A stretch of 35,734 bases of DNA from CAMCYM01 sp964405405 (GTDB taxonomy: Bacteria; Bacteroidota; Bacteroidia; Flavobacteriales_D; Sanyastnellaceae), in NCBI GenBank assembly GCA_964405405.1, contig CAYONT010000021.1, positions 1 through 35,734 on the forward strand. Reading direction: 5' to 3'. Each line of letters starts with the position of its first letter. The first letter of the stretch is position 1. The translations under genes were made by a program, and so were the position numbers. Below are positions 7,787 through 15,864 of this stretch, piece by piece. The notes beneath the pieces were generated by a model. That model did not search any database, was not told where the DNA came from, and saw nothing but the letters and a program-made list of their open reading frames with translations.

Positions 7787-8227
7787 ATGAAAAAAACAGT
7801 TCTACTCTCGCTGGGTGCCGCTGCCGTGGCACTTTCCTTGCTCACCGGTTGCCAAACCGAAGGTTGCACCGATCCCACCGCCGTCAACTACGAATCCACT
7901 GCAGACGTCAATGATGGCAGCTGCAATTACGAGGGGGAGGTCGTGTTCTGGTACAATGCAGCAACCAGCCAAGAGGTCATTGACTTCTTCGGACAAAGCT
8001 TGCTCTTCTACGTAAATGGCCAGCTCATCGGGTCTACTTCCGCCTCTGTATACTGGACAGGCGCCCCCGATTGCGGACAAAATGCCTCCATCACCTACAC
8101 CGGCACTTGGCAGAACAACACCTCCAAGACAGTATCCTACGAGGTTTGGGATGAAGACGGCTACCAGTGGTGGTCCGGAACCATTACCCTGAACGCGAAC
8201 AATTGCCTGGCATTGCAGCTTTTGTAA
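7787..8227 (+). CDS. Small lipoprotein with GCTDP...DGSC cysteine motif
   Basis: A 146-residue exported protein. Residues 1-22 form a lipoprotein signal (MKKTVLLSLGAAAVALSLL) with lipobox LLTGC, so the Cys at about 22 is probably lipidated. The mature part starts QTEGCTDPTAVNYESTADV and NDGSCNY, a Cys-paired motif often repeated in secreted Bacteroidota proteins and seen again in the 31755 gene here. The remainder is a beta-rich domain with TYTGTWQNNTSKTVSYEVW and a terminal Cys pair (DCGQ, NNCLAL). No enzymatic motif is visible; I do not recognise the C-terminal domain. It has a possible own promoter after the hppA terminator and ends at a strong bidirectional terminator. Confidence 0.8.
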   Translation: MKKTVLLSLGAAAVALSLLTGCQTEGCTDPTAVNYESTADVNDGSCNYEGEVVFWYNAATSQEVIDFFGQSLLFYVNGQLIGSTSASVYWTGAPDCGQNASITYTGTWQNNTSKTVSYEVWDEDGYQWWSGTITLNANNCLALQLL

Positions 8228-8248
8228 GGACTCTAAGCGCAAAAAGGA

Positions 8249-8290
8249 AACACAAAAAAGGACCGCCTTTCAGCGGTCCTTTTTTGTGTT
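8249..8290. terminator. Bidirectional terminator between convergent genes
   Basis: A perfect inverted repeat, AACACAAAAAAGGACCGC (8249-8266) and its complement (8273-8290) around a 6-nt loop, places A-tracts and T-tracts on both sides of the GC-rich core (GGACCGC/GCGGTCC). It can terminate the lipoprotein transcript (plus) and the kinase transcript (minus), whose stop is at 8300. Confidence 0.9.
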
Positions 8291-8299
8291 CTGTTGGAT

Positions 8300-8917
8300 T
8301 CAGACAAACAAACCGTGGAGTTCGGCATCGATGCCTTCGATGACCTTGCCCAAGTCGTGTTTGTCCTCATGAAAACGGTTGGTGTCCACATCGATGACCA
8401 ACACCTTTCCCTTGTTGTAGGTGCTGATCCATGCTTCATAACGCTCGTTGAGCCGGTTGAGGTAGTCCAGCCGAATCGCCTCCTCGTAATCCCGTCCCCG
8501 GCGCTGGATGTTTTCCACCAATTTGGGCACACTGGCCCGGAGGTAGATCAGCAAGTCGGGAGGTGTGATGAAACGCTCCATCATCTCAAACAAAGACTGG
8601 TAGTTCTCGAAGTCGCGGGTGGTCATCAACCCCATGGCGTGCAGGTTGGGCGCGAAGATCTGGGCATCCTCGTAGATGGTTCGGTCCTGCACCACCTTTT
8701 TGCCCCCTTCGCGCAACGCCACGAGCTGGGCCCAGCGGGACCGCAGGAAATAGACCTGAAGGTTGAAGGACCAACGGGGCATGTCCTTGTAGAAGTCGTT
8801 GAGGTAGGGATTGTGGTCCACTTCCTCGAAGTGGGGCGCATAACGATAGTGCTTTGCGAGCAATGTGGTCAGGGTCGTTTTGCCCGAACCGATGTTTCCT
8901 GCGATGGCCAAATGCAT
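8300..8917 (-). CDS. Deoxynucleoside kinase family protein
   Basis: A 205-residue P-loop kinase of the dNK/dGK/dCK family, which phosphorylates deoxynucleosides with ATP in nucleotide salvage. The P-loop GNIGSGKTT is at 7-15. An EVD segment follows at 32-34, QVYFLRSR at 54-61 resembles the substrate-binding helix, and DRTIYEDAQIF at 78-88 holds the DR[ST] motif. An arginine-rich lid QRRGRDYEE comes near residue 137. From memory many Bacteroidota carry one or two such genes; substrate specificity cannot be read from sequence here. It is last in a minus-strand run (glmM type, cysteine desulfurase, GH3, kinase), with a promoter-like TATTTTCG 4 nt before its ATG. Confidence 0.88.
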   Translation of the reverse strand: MHLAIAGNIGSGKTTLTTLLAKHYRYAPHFEEVDHNPYLNDFYKDMPRWSFNLQVYFLRSRWAQLVALREGGKKVVQDRTIYEDAQIFAPNLHAMGLMTTRDFENYQSLFEMMERFITPPDLLIYLRASVPKLVENIQRRGRDYEEAIRLDYLNRLNERYEAWISTYNKGKVLVIDVDTNRFHEDKHDLGKVIEGIDAELHGLFV

Positions 8918-8921
8918 GGGA

Positions 8922-8929
8922 CGAAAATA
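8922..8929 (-). promoter_or_regulatory. TATTTTCG promoter element 4 nt before kinase start
   Basis: Minus-strand TATTTTCG is followed by TCCC and the ATG at 8917. It matches TAnnTTTG at 7 of 8. A TTTTTG lies 24 nt upstream, slightly beyond the usual spacing. A transcript from here would be leaderless. Confidence 0.4.
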
Positions 8930-8962
8930 CTCCTTCCGCGCTTAGGGTCGTTACAAAAACCT

Positions 8963-10486
8963 TCAGGCTACCTCGATCCCCGCTCGCTGCAACTCCTCCG
9001 CCCAACGGCGGTGGCTGGCGCAGCGTGGGACCTTGAATTGTCCGCCCATCCGTCCCTTGGAGCGCAGCCAGGATTCCACCGTGCCGGAAACCAGCGCCGT
9101 GAGCGTCGGTGCCGCCATGGCGATGCCCCCGGTTCGTTTCGCATCGTAGTCCGAATTCAAGGACCGAAGCGTCACGTCGATGACCTCCATGAAACGCTGG
9201 GCATCGTTGGGCGCAGTTTCGAACTCCACGAGCCACTCATGCCCCCCTGGCGCGCCAGGGACCATGAAGACCGGGGCGACCGTGAACTCGTTCACCACCG
9301 CGCCCGTTTCGCCACAGGCCCGAAGGAGCGCCGCTTCGACCTGCCTGACCATCACCTCTTCGCCGAACGCGTTGAGGGAGGCTTGGGTTCGGCCTACCAC
9401 CTGGAAACGGAATGGGCGCAGCTCCGTCACCCGAATGACATCGCCCAGATTGTACCGCCAAAGGCCCGCATTTGTGGAAATGACCAGGGCGTACTCCTTG
9501 CCCAGTTCCAACTCCCGGAGCTCCAGGGTCTGAGGATAAGCAGAATCCCATTCCGAGGGCGGCAGGAACTCGAAGTAGATGCCATAATCCATCATCAGGA
9601 GCATGTCCTCTGCGCCCACCCGGTCCTGCAAACCGAAGAATCCCTCTGAGGCGTTGTACGTTTCCATGTACTCCATGCCCATCCGGACGTCGCCGATGAG
9701 GTCGACAAATTGCTGGCGGTAGGGGTCGAAATTGACGCCCCCGTGCATGAACAGCTGGAGGTTGGGCCAAACCTCCCCCAACGTCTGAGCCCCCGTCATC
9801 TCCAGCACGCGCTTGCCCACCACCAGCATCCAGCTGGGGACACCGGCCAAGATGCGCACATCCTCCTTGGAGGTGGTCCGCGCCATGGCGTCCACCTTGA
9901 CCTCCCAGTCCGGCATCAGGGCGATGTCCAGCCCCGGCGTACGGCGCGCCTTCGCCCAGAAGGGCATCCGGTTGATGATGATGGCACTGAGGTCGCCCGT
10001 GAAGGCGCCGGATGCCGTCTGCTCGGCGGACCGGGAACCGCCCAATCCCAGGTGCTTGCCCTCGTACAGCCGCGCATCGGGGCGGGCGTCACAGAAGAGG
10101 GCCAGCAAGTCCTTGCCGCCATTGAAGTGGCTGCTCTGCAGGCTGTCCTCGGTCACCGGCAAGTACTTGCTTCGGTCAGACGTGGTGCCGGAACTCTTGG
10201 CGTACCAAGAGGTGACGCCGGGCCAGAGGACGTTCGCCTCTCCCTCCCGGGCGCGTTCGATGTAAGACTTTAACCCATCGTAATCCCGGATGGGCACTTG
10301 GGCCCGGAATTCCCGCAGGTTGCGAATGCTGGAGAACCCGTGGTCCACCCCGAAGGCCGTACCGGTCCCCTGGTGCATCAGCGAACTGAACACCGACCGC
10401 TGGGACTCCACCGGGTGGTTTCGAACGAGGTCAATCTGGGCCATCCTCCTTCGGATGAACCAGTTGAATGCGCTATTGAAGGGCAT
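8963..10486 (-). CDS. GH3-family acyl-adenylate-forming enzyme
   Basis: A 507-residue member of the GH3 (auxin-responsive GH3) branch of adenylate-forming enzymes. In plants these conjugate hormones such as auxin or jasmonate to amino acids through an acyl-adenylate. The ATP-binding loop YAKSSGTTSDRSKY is at 95-108, the second motif YNASEGFFG at 277-285, and the third GLWRYNLGDVIRV at 341-353; all three are intact, so activity is likely. Bacterial GH3 proteins are widespread in Bacteroidota, but I know of no settled substrate for this group. It lies 103 nt downstream of the cysteine desulfurase and 45 nt before the kinase, and shows no clear promoter of its own. The partner acid and amine are unknown. 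Confidence 0.9.
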   Translation of the reverse strand: MPFNSAFNWFIRRRMAQIDLVRNHPVESQRSVFSSLMHQGTGTAFGVDHGFSSIRNLREFRAQVPIRDYDGLKSYIERAREGEANVLWPGVTSWYAKSSGTTSDRSKYLPVTEDSLQSSHFNGGKDLLALFCDARPDARLYEGKHLGLGGSRSAEQTASGAFTGDLSAIIINRMPFWAKARRTPGLDIALMPDWEVKVDAMARTTSKEDVRILAGVPSWMLVVGKRVLEMTGAQTLGEVWPNLQLFMHGGVNFDPYRQQFVDLIGDVRMGMEYMETYNASEGFFGLQDRVGAEDMLLMMDYGIYFEFLPPSEWDSAYPQTLELRELELGKEYALVISTNAGLWRYNLGDVIRVTELRPFRFQVVGRTQASLNAFGEEVMVRQVEAALLRACGETGAVVNEFTVAPVFMVPGAPGGHEWLVEFETAPNDAQRFMEVIDVTLRSLNSDYDAKRTGGIAMAAPTLTALVSGTVESWLRSKGRMGGQFKVPRCASHRRWAEELQRAGIEVA

Positions 10487-10589
10487 GGGGCAGGCGAGGT
10501 ACGAAGGGGTTCAACCGGTGGGACAAGACAGGACAGGTATGCAGACCTCGGCACAGACGAGGCCACGGCGAAGCCAAATTAAACCAAAA

Positions 10590-11735
10590 TCACTTGGGCG
10601 CCACCGGGCCCAGCACCCGAACGATGGCCGCCAGGGCGCGTTCGATCTCTTCGGCGGTGTTGTAGCGGCCCAGGGAGAAGCGCAGGCTGGCCCGAGTAGG
10701 GTCGTGAAAGCCAAGCGAGCGCAGCACGTGGGACCCGAGGGTGGCACCGCTGGAACATGCACTGCCCCCGGAGCATGCGACGCCTTCGAGGTCGAGCAGG
10801 AAGAGGGCCATGCCGGCCTTCGGGTGGGGTGGGAACGATACGTTGAGGACCGTGTAGAGCCGGTCTTCCCGGTCGGAATCGGCGTTGAAGCGCACGCCGG
10901 GCAGGGCAGCACGCAGACCCTCGGCGAGCTGGCGTTTCAGGGAACGGATGTGCTCCTCGTGCCCGGCCAGGTGCGCGTAGGCGAGCTCCAGGGCCTTGGC
11001 GCACCCCACGATGCCGTGTAGGTTCTCCGTGCCCGCGCGAAGTGCGCGTTCCTGGCTCCCGCCTTCGATTTGGCTGCTGATCTTGAGCCCCGGGGCGATG
11101 TAGAGGAACCCCGTTCCTTTGGGGCCGTGAAACTTGTGGGCAGCGCACGTGATGAAATCCACCGGCAGGGTCGACAAATCGAAGCGGTAGTGCCCCATGG
11201 TTTGGACCGTGTCGCTGTGAAACAGCGCGCCATGCTGGCGGCACAAGGTCCCAATGCGGGCCAAATCGACCATCACCCCCACCTCATTGTTCGCATGCAT
11301 CAAGCTGACCAGGGTCTTGGGTCCCTCCGCCAACAGCGCGGCCAGGTGCCCTTCGTCCACCGTTCCATCGGGCAGGTGCCGCACCGTGGCCACCTCCACC
11401 CCGAACCGGTCGGCGAGCACGTGCGCCGTTTTGATGACGGCACTGTGCTCCGCCTCCGACGTGATGATGCGGCGGCAACCCAAGTCCGCAACAGCTCCCC
11501 GCAGCGCCAAATTGTCCGCCTCCGTCCCCCCTGAAGTGAACACGATGGCACTGGGATGGCAATGGAGCAGTGCCGCAATCTTGCGCCGGCTCTGCTCGAC
11601 CAAGACCCGTGCCTTGCGACCCTCGGCATGGCTCGAAGAAGGATTCCCGTATACATTGCGCAGCACGGGCCACATGGCCTCTAGCACTTCGGGCGCTACT
11701 GCGGTGGTCGCGGCGTTGTCAAGATACACGGTCAT
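10590..11735 (-). CDS. Cysteine desulfurase (NifS/IscS family)
   Basis: A 381-residue PLP enzyme that removes sulfur from cysteine for Fe-S cluster or thio-cofactor assembly. It starts YLDNAATT, has NPSSSHAEGRKAR near 31-43, EAEHSAVIK (94-102), the PLP lysine in CAAHKFHGPKG (K201), and the catalytic loop SGGSACSSG with Cys327. The Cys-loop type (long loop, C-S-S-G) matches group I NifS/IscS rather than SufS. No iscU, sufB or tRNA-thiolation gene is adjacent, so the acceptor is unknown. It follows the glmM-type gene by 45 nt on the same strand and is probably cotranscribed with it. Confidence 0.93.
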   Translation of the reverse strand: MTVYLDNAATTAVAPEVLEAMWPVLRNVYGNPSSSHAEGRKARVLVEQSRRKIAALLHCHPSAIVFTSGGTEADNLALRGAVADLGCRRIITSEAEHSAVIKTAHVLADRFGVEVATVRHLPDGTVDEGHLAALLAEGPKTLVSLMHANNEVGVMVDLARIGTLCRQHGALFHSDTVQTMGHYRFDLSTLPVDFITCAAHKFHGPKGTGFLYIAPGLKISSQIEGGSQERALRAGTENLHGIVGCAKALELAYAHLAGHEEHIRSLKRQLAEGLRAALPGVRFNADSDREDRLYTVLNVSFPPHPKAGMALFLLDLEGVACSGGSACSSGATLGSHVLRSLGFHDPTRASLRFSLGRYNTAEEIERALAAIVRVLGPVAPK

Positions 11736-11780
11736 TGCGTGCGGTTTGGTCTACCCATCGGTCTGCAAAAATGCGCCATT

Positions 11781-13169
11781 TCAGGCCAAACCCACTTCCA
11801 AAATCCGCTGCAACTCCCCCTTGAAGCGGTCTCCCAAGCCCCGGGCTGCCTCCTCCGAAGCCGCTTCCGCGTAGATGCGCAAGATGGGCTCGGTGTTCGA
11901 ACGGCGCAGGTGGACCCAACCTTCGGGCAGGTCAAACTTCACGCCATCCACCCGGTTCACCTCGGCATCGGGATGTGCGGCAACCAAGGCATCGAGTGCC
12001 TCCTGCACCCCATGGGTCGGCAGTTCCATCTTGTCTTTCGACATGGCAAAGTGCGGATAGGTCGCGCGCAAGGCACTGCATGTGAGTCCCTTGCGAACAT
12101 AGTGTGTCAGGAACAATGCCGTCCCCACCACGGCATCGCGGCCCGGGTGCGAAGTGGGGTAGATGACCCCGCCGTTGCCCTCACCCCCGATGATGGCACC
12201 GGTGGCCTCCATCGCCTCCACCACATTCACTTCGCCCACCGCTGAGGCGGTGTAGCGCCCCCCATGACGCTCGGTCACCCAACGCAGGGCGCGGGTCGAA
12301 CTCAAATTGCTCACCGTGTTCCCCGGCGTGTGGGCCAGCACGTGGTCGGCCACGGCCACCAGGGTGTACTCCTCACCGAACATGGTTCCGTCCTCACACA
12401 CAAAGCACAGGCGGTCCACATCCGGATCCACGCTGATCCCCAAGTGACACCCCTGCTCCACGACGGTACCGGCCAAATCCGTCAAATGCGCAGGCAACGG
12501 CTCGGGGTTGTGCGCAAAATCGCCCGTGGGATCACAATGGACGCGCACCACCTCCACCCCCAGGGCCTCCAGCAGGCGCGGCAGGATGATGCCCCCCGTG
12601 CTGTTCACGGCATCCACGGCCACCTTCAGGCCCGCCGAGCGGACGGCCTCTGCATCCACCAGGTCCAGCCCCAACGCGTGCTCCACATGCCGCGCCATCC
12701 AGTCCCCCCCTTCGACCACCCGGCCCAAGGCCTCGACCCCCACAAAATCCAACGTCCCCGCCGCGAGCGCCAGCACCCGCCGCCCCGCCGCATCTGACAA
12801 AAACCGGCCTTGGGCATCCAACAACTTCAGGGCGTTCCATTCCCGGGGGTTGTGACTCGCCGTCAAGATGATGCCCCCCTGCGCCCCCTCGCCGGGCACC
12901 GCCAGTTCCACCGTCGGCGTGGTGCTCAGCCCCAAGTCCACTACATCGACCCCCACCGCCACCAGCGTGCCGACAAGGACATCCCGGACCATGGGGCCAC
13001 TCAGCCGTGCATCCCGGCCTACCACCACCCGCGGCCGCTCCACCCCAGTCACCTCGCGCACCCAGGCCCCATAACCCGCCGCGAAGCGCACCACATCCAC
13101 CGGCGTCAGCCCTTGACCCTCGGCGCCCCCGATGGTCCCCCGGATGCCCGAAATCGATTGAATCAACAT
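11781..13169 (-). CDS. glmM: Phosphoglucosamine mutase / phosphomannomutase family protein
   Basis: A 462-residue alpha-D-phosphohexomutase. The phosphoserine loop is ILTASHNP with Ser105, the Mg2+ loop DPDVDR is at 248-253, the sugar-specificity loop EGNGG at 330-334, and the C-terminal phosphate-binding RRSNTEPILRIYAE is near 430. It likely converts glucosamine-6-phosphate to glucosamine-1-phosphate for peptidoglycan and other UDP-GlcNAc-dependent polymers. Mannose or glucose phosphates are possible substrates, so the symbol is provisional. It starts the minus-strand run to the deoxynucleoside kinase and is divergent from the TPR gene across 110 nt. A perfect TAAATTTG element ends 4 nt before its ATG, suggesting a leaderless transcript. 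Confidence 0.88.
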   Translation of the reverse strand: MLIQSISGIRGTIGGAEGQGLTPVDVVRFAAGYGAWVREVTGVERPRVVVGRDARLSGPMVRDVLVGTLVAVGVDVVDLGLSTTPTVELAVPGEGAQGGIILTASHNPREWNALKLLDAQGRFLSDAAGRRVLALAAGTLDFVGVEALGRVVEGGDWMARHVEHALGLDLVDAEAVRSAGLKVAVDAVNSTGGIILPRLLEALGVEVVRVHCDPTGDFAHNPEPLPAHLTDLAGTVVEQGCHLGISVDPDVDRLCFVCEDGTMFGEEYTLVAVADHVLAHTPGNTVSNLSSTRALRWVTERHGGRYTASAVGEVNVVEAMEATGAIIGGEGNGGVIYPTSHPGRDAVVGTALFLTHYVRKGLTCSALRATYPHFAMSKDKMELPTHGVQEALDALVAAHPDAEVNRVDGVKFDLPEGWVHLRRSNTEPILRIYAEAASEEAARGLGDRFKGELQRILEVGLA

Positions 13170-13173
13170 GCCC

Positions 13174-13181
13174 CAAATTTA
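13174..13181 (-). promoter_or_regulatory. TAAATTTG promoter element 4 nt before glmM-type start
   Basis: Minus-strand TAAATTTG (perfect TAnnTTTG) is followed by GGGC and ATG. No TTG is seen 18-22 nt upstream. It is the mirror of the arrangement at the divergent TPR gene. Confidence 0.5.
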
Positions 13182-13244
13182 AAGCAGGGCACGGGCCGTT
13201 GATTTCTCGAACGGGGGTGTGAAAAAAGAACCGCATTTGATCCG

Positions 13245-13274
13245 TTTGTTTCGACCTTTGCGGCCGTAGATTTG
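13245..13274 (+). promoter_or_regulatory. Promoter of the TPR-comA-aroE operon (TTTG-N18-TAGATTTG)
   Basis: TTTG at 13245-13248 and TAGATTTG at 13267-13274 are separated by 18 nt, a good Bacteroidota promoter. The -7 element ends 5 nt before the ATG at 13280, so transcription should begin at or next to the start codon. Confidence 0.65.
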
Positions 13275-13279
13275 GGTGA

Positions 13280-14695
13280 ATGCACGAAGACTGGAGGACA
13301 TTTTCCAACGATCCGTCCATGCTGGACCTCGTTCGCCGGTTTGAAGAGATGGTAGCGAAAGGCGACCGGCTCTTCTTCGACCTGGAGGAATTGGAGGTTT
13401 TAGCGGATTATTACCTGGACCGCCGGGAGATTCGTCGTGCCCGGTTCGTGTTGGACTATGCGAACAAGCTGTTTCCGGACAGTTTGGCCATGCGCCTCCG
13501 CGAAGCCCACGTCTTGGCTGTTTCCGGCCAGCATGTTCGGGCCATTCCCATCTTGAAGAGCATCCTGCAAGTGGAGCCCGACAACGAAGAGGCCCACATC
13601 AACCTCGGCTCGATTTACAGCCAGATGCAGGAGCACCGGCTCGCCATCCAACACTTTCAGCACGCGCTCAAGACGGCGGACGAGGAAATGCGACGGGATT
13701 TGCACTTGGACGTGGCGCTGGAGTTTGAAAACATGGGCGACTGGCGGCAGGCCATCCGCCACCTGCGGGCGTCCTTGGAAGAGGACCCGGAGAACGAGAC
13801 CGCGCTGTATGAATTGGCCTTCTGCTACGAACGAACGGGGCAATTCGACGAAGCGACACTCTTCTTCGAAGCCTTCTTGGACAACCGCCCCTACTCCTTC
13901 GGTGCTTGGTACTCCTTGGGCAACATCCACCAGCTGAACAACCGCTTCGAATCGGCTGTGGATGCCTACGATCTCGCCATCGCCATCGAGGACAGCTTCG
14001 GGCCTGCCTACCTGCAGAAAGCGGAAGCGCTGATGTCGCTGGAGAAGCATGCCGAGGCGCTCACGACCTTCCACGAGGTGCTGGAGCGGGAGCCTGCATC
14101 GGCTCCCACCCTTTGTTTCATGGGCGAATGCCTGGAGCGGATGGAGGATTGGGACAAGGCTAGGAAATACTACTTGGATTGCCTGGAGTTGGACCCTGAG
14201 TGGGCAGACGCCCAAGTGGGACTCGGGGTGATTGCCGACTCCTTGGGGGATTACCAGCTGGCTGCTTCCCACTTTCAGAAGGCGGTGGACCTGCAACCCG
14301 ATACCATCGACTATCTGCTTTTGCTCGCTTCGGTCTGCAAGAAACTGGGCGAACACGACCGGGCGGAGGCGGAGTTGTTGAAAGCGCTCAAGTGGGAACC
14401 GAACCACGCCGATGTCTGGTTGGAACGGGTGGACAACGCCTTGGCTGGGGCACTTCCGGACAAGGCATTGGCGATTGTGGAAACTGCGCTGCACAATGGA
14501 TCGGCGACAGGGAATGAACTGCATGCCCGGCGGGCGGTCGCACTCTACGGTTTGGGGCGCGATGTCGAAGCCTTCACCTTGCTCGAGGCCTTGTTGGTAT
14601 CTGACTACGAGAACGTGGTCACCTTCGTTGAGAATTTTCCGGCGCTTGCCAATGATGCGCGCTTCACCGAACGCCTCACGCGTTTCAAACCTTAA
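13280..14695 (+). CDS. Tetratricopeptide repeat protein
   Basis: A 471-residue, all-helical soluble protein with no signal peptide. After an N-terminal segment (about 1-60, FDLEELEVLADYYLDRREI) it consists of roughly ten TPR units, recognisable at phrases such as AHINLGSIYSQMQEHRLAIQHFQHAL, ALYELAFCYERTGQFDEA, and AQVGLGVIADSLGDYQLAASHFQKAV. It should act as a cytoplasmic protein-binding scaffold; the partner is unknown. It heads a five-gene operon (5 nt before comA). Similar TPR proteins beside comA are, from memory, common in Bacteroidota. The ATG at 13280 lies only 5 nt from the promoter element; Met14 (13319) would be the alternative start if leaderless initiation does not occur. Confidence 0.88.
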   Translation: MHEDWRTFSNDPSMLDLVRRFEEMVAKGDRLFFDLEELEVLADYYLDRREIRRARFVLDYANKLFPDSLAMRLREAHVLAVSGQHVRAIPILKSILQVEPDNEEAHINLGSIYSQMQEHRLAIQHFQHALKTADEEMRRDLHLDVALEFENMGDWRQAIRHLRASLEEDPENETALYELAFCYERTGQFDEATLFFEAFLDNRPYSFGAWYSLGNIHQLNNRFESAVDAYDLAIAIEDSFGPAYLQKAEALMSLEKHAEALTTFHEVLEREPASAPTLCFMGECLERMEDWDKARKYYLDCLELDPEWADAQVGLGVIADSLGDYQLAASHFQKAVDLQPDTIDYLLLLASVCKKLGEHDRAEAELLKALKWEPNHADVWLERVDNALAGALPDKALAIVETALHNGSATGNELHARRAVALYGLGRDVEAFTLLEALLVSDYENVVTFVENFPALANDARFTERLTRFKP

Positions 14696-14700
14696 GTGGG

Positions 14701-15510
14701 ATGAACTTGGAATTGAAGCATTTGCCCGAGCGAACGGTCAACCCTCGCTCCAATGGATTGACCATGGTGATGGACAAAGGTTTGAGCCTGCGTCAAGCCG
14801 AAGATTTGATTGAAACCGGGAGCGCCCTGGTAGACCTGCTCAAGTTGGGATTTGGGACAGCGCTGGTAACACCCGGCATCGAGAACAAAATTGCGCGCTA
14901 CCGCGAAGCGGGCATGCGCGTCTACTGCGGCGGCACGCTCTTCGAGGCGTTCTTCGTGCGCAACGATGTGGACGGGTACCTGCGGTTCATCGACCGATTG
15001 GGTTTGGATACCCTCGAAATCAGCGATGGTTCGATGGTCATTCCGCACGATGAGAAGTGCGAGCTGATCCAACGATTGTCAAAAAACTACCGGGTGTTGA
15101 GCGAGGTGGGTTCGAAGGAAGAGGGCATCCTCATCAGTCCCAACAAGTGGATTCGGATGATGAAGAACGAACTGCAGGCAGGAAGCTGGAAGGTCATTGC
15201 AGAGGCACGAGAAAGCGGCACCGTGGGCATTTATCGTCCCAATGGTTCGGCCCACGTCCAACTCATTCGACGCATTTTGGCAAACGTAGCCTTGGAGAAT
15301 ATCTTGTGGGAAGCCCCCAAAAAACCACAACAGGTTTGGTTCATCAAGCAGTTTGGTGCCAACGTGAACCTGGGGAACATCGGGCCCGATGACCTCATCC
15401 CCTTGGAATGTCTGCGCTTGGGACTGCGCGGAGACACCTTTTTTGAATACCTGCCAGGAGAATTGGCCGAAGGCAAACGCCAGGTCATTTCTCCTGTGGA
15501 AAACGACTGA
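14701..15510 (+). CDS. comA: Phosphosulfolactate synthase (ComA-like)
   Basis: A 269-residue ComA-family TIM-barrel protein. ComA joins sulfite to phosphoenolpyruvate to give (R)-phosphosulfolactate, the first step of coenzyme M synthesis in methanogens. Typical elements are MVMDKGLSLRQAEDL, VDLLKLGFGTALV, VYCGGTLFEAF, LEISDGSM, VLSEVGSKEEG, and the C-terminal NVNLGNIGPDDLIPLE with LGLRGDTF. In bacteria homologues occur in sporulating Bacillus (sulfolactate) and in Bacteroidota, where the product may feed sulfolactate or another sulfonate; coenzyme M is not expected. No comB or comC homologue is adjacent. It lies 5 nt after the TPR gene and 5 nt before the rhodanese gene. Confidence 0.88.
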   Translation: MNLELKHLPERTVNPRSNGLTMVMDKGLSLRQAEDLIETGSALVDLLKLGFGTALVTPGIENKIARYREAGMRVYCGGTLFEAFFVRNDVDGYLRFIDRLGLDTLEISDGSMVIPHDEKCELIQRLSKNYRVLSEVGSKEEGILISPNKWIRMMKNELQAGSWKVIAEARESGTVGIYRPNGSAHVQLIRRILANVALENILWEAPKKPQQVWFIKQFGANVNLGNIGPDDLIPLECLRLGLRGDTFFEYLPGELAEGKRQVISPVEND

Positions 15511-15515
15511 AGCAC

Positions 15516-15842
15516 ATGGCGCAAGTGCGCGAAATCACCCCCAAGGAACTGAAAGACTGGCAAACCACGCAGCGGGAATACCAACTGGTCGACATCCGGG
15601 AGGCCCATGAAGTGGCGGTTTCGACCCTGGGGGGATTGCACATTCCGATGGCGTTTTGTTTGGCCCGCCAACACCTGATTCGCCGGGACATCCCGGTGGT
15701 GGTTCATTGCCGGTCGGGAGCGCGGGCGGCGGCAGTGGTCAGTGCCTTGGAGCAAAAAGGCGGGTTCGATAATTTGTACAACCTGCGCGGAGGCATCGAA
15801 GGCTGGGCCCGTGAGGTGGCTCCCGAGATGGAGGTCGGCTGA
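15516..15842 (+). CDS. Single-domain rhodanese-like protein
   Basis: A 108-residue single rhodanese domain. The active-site loop HCRSGARA places the sulfur-carrying Cys at 65 with a six-residue loop typical of sulfurtransferases; LVDIREAHE (24-32) and the closing LRGGIEGW segment are also diagnostic. It could carry persulfide sulfur or act in thiosulfate or polysulfide metabolism in the cytoplasm; no signal peptide is present. It sits 5 nt after comA, which uses sulfite, so a shared sulfur role is a reasonable inference but not shown. Confidence 0.9.
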   Translation: MAQVREITPKELKDWQTTQREYQLVDIREAHEVAVSTLGGLHIPMAFCLARQHLIRRDIPVVVHCRSGARAAAVVSALEQKGGFDNLYNLRGGIEGWAREVAPEMEVG

Positions 15843-15864
15843 TTTCCCAATCCCCCGTTTCTAC

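Noticed and set aside
10487..10589. Terminator or promoter between cysteine desulfurase and GH3 genes
   Set aside because: Only a 5-bp CCTCG/CGAGG stem without a U-tract and no TAnnTTTG element were seen, so neither is supported.
324..11790. Recurring TTTGGCCTG / CAGGCCAAA strings near several gene ends and starts (about 324, 2396, 4158, 11781)
   Set aside because: GGCCAAA is common throughout the coding sequence here (for example near 16911, 28076 and 33016), so the intergenic copies need not be a regulatory motif.
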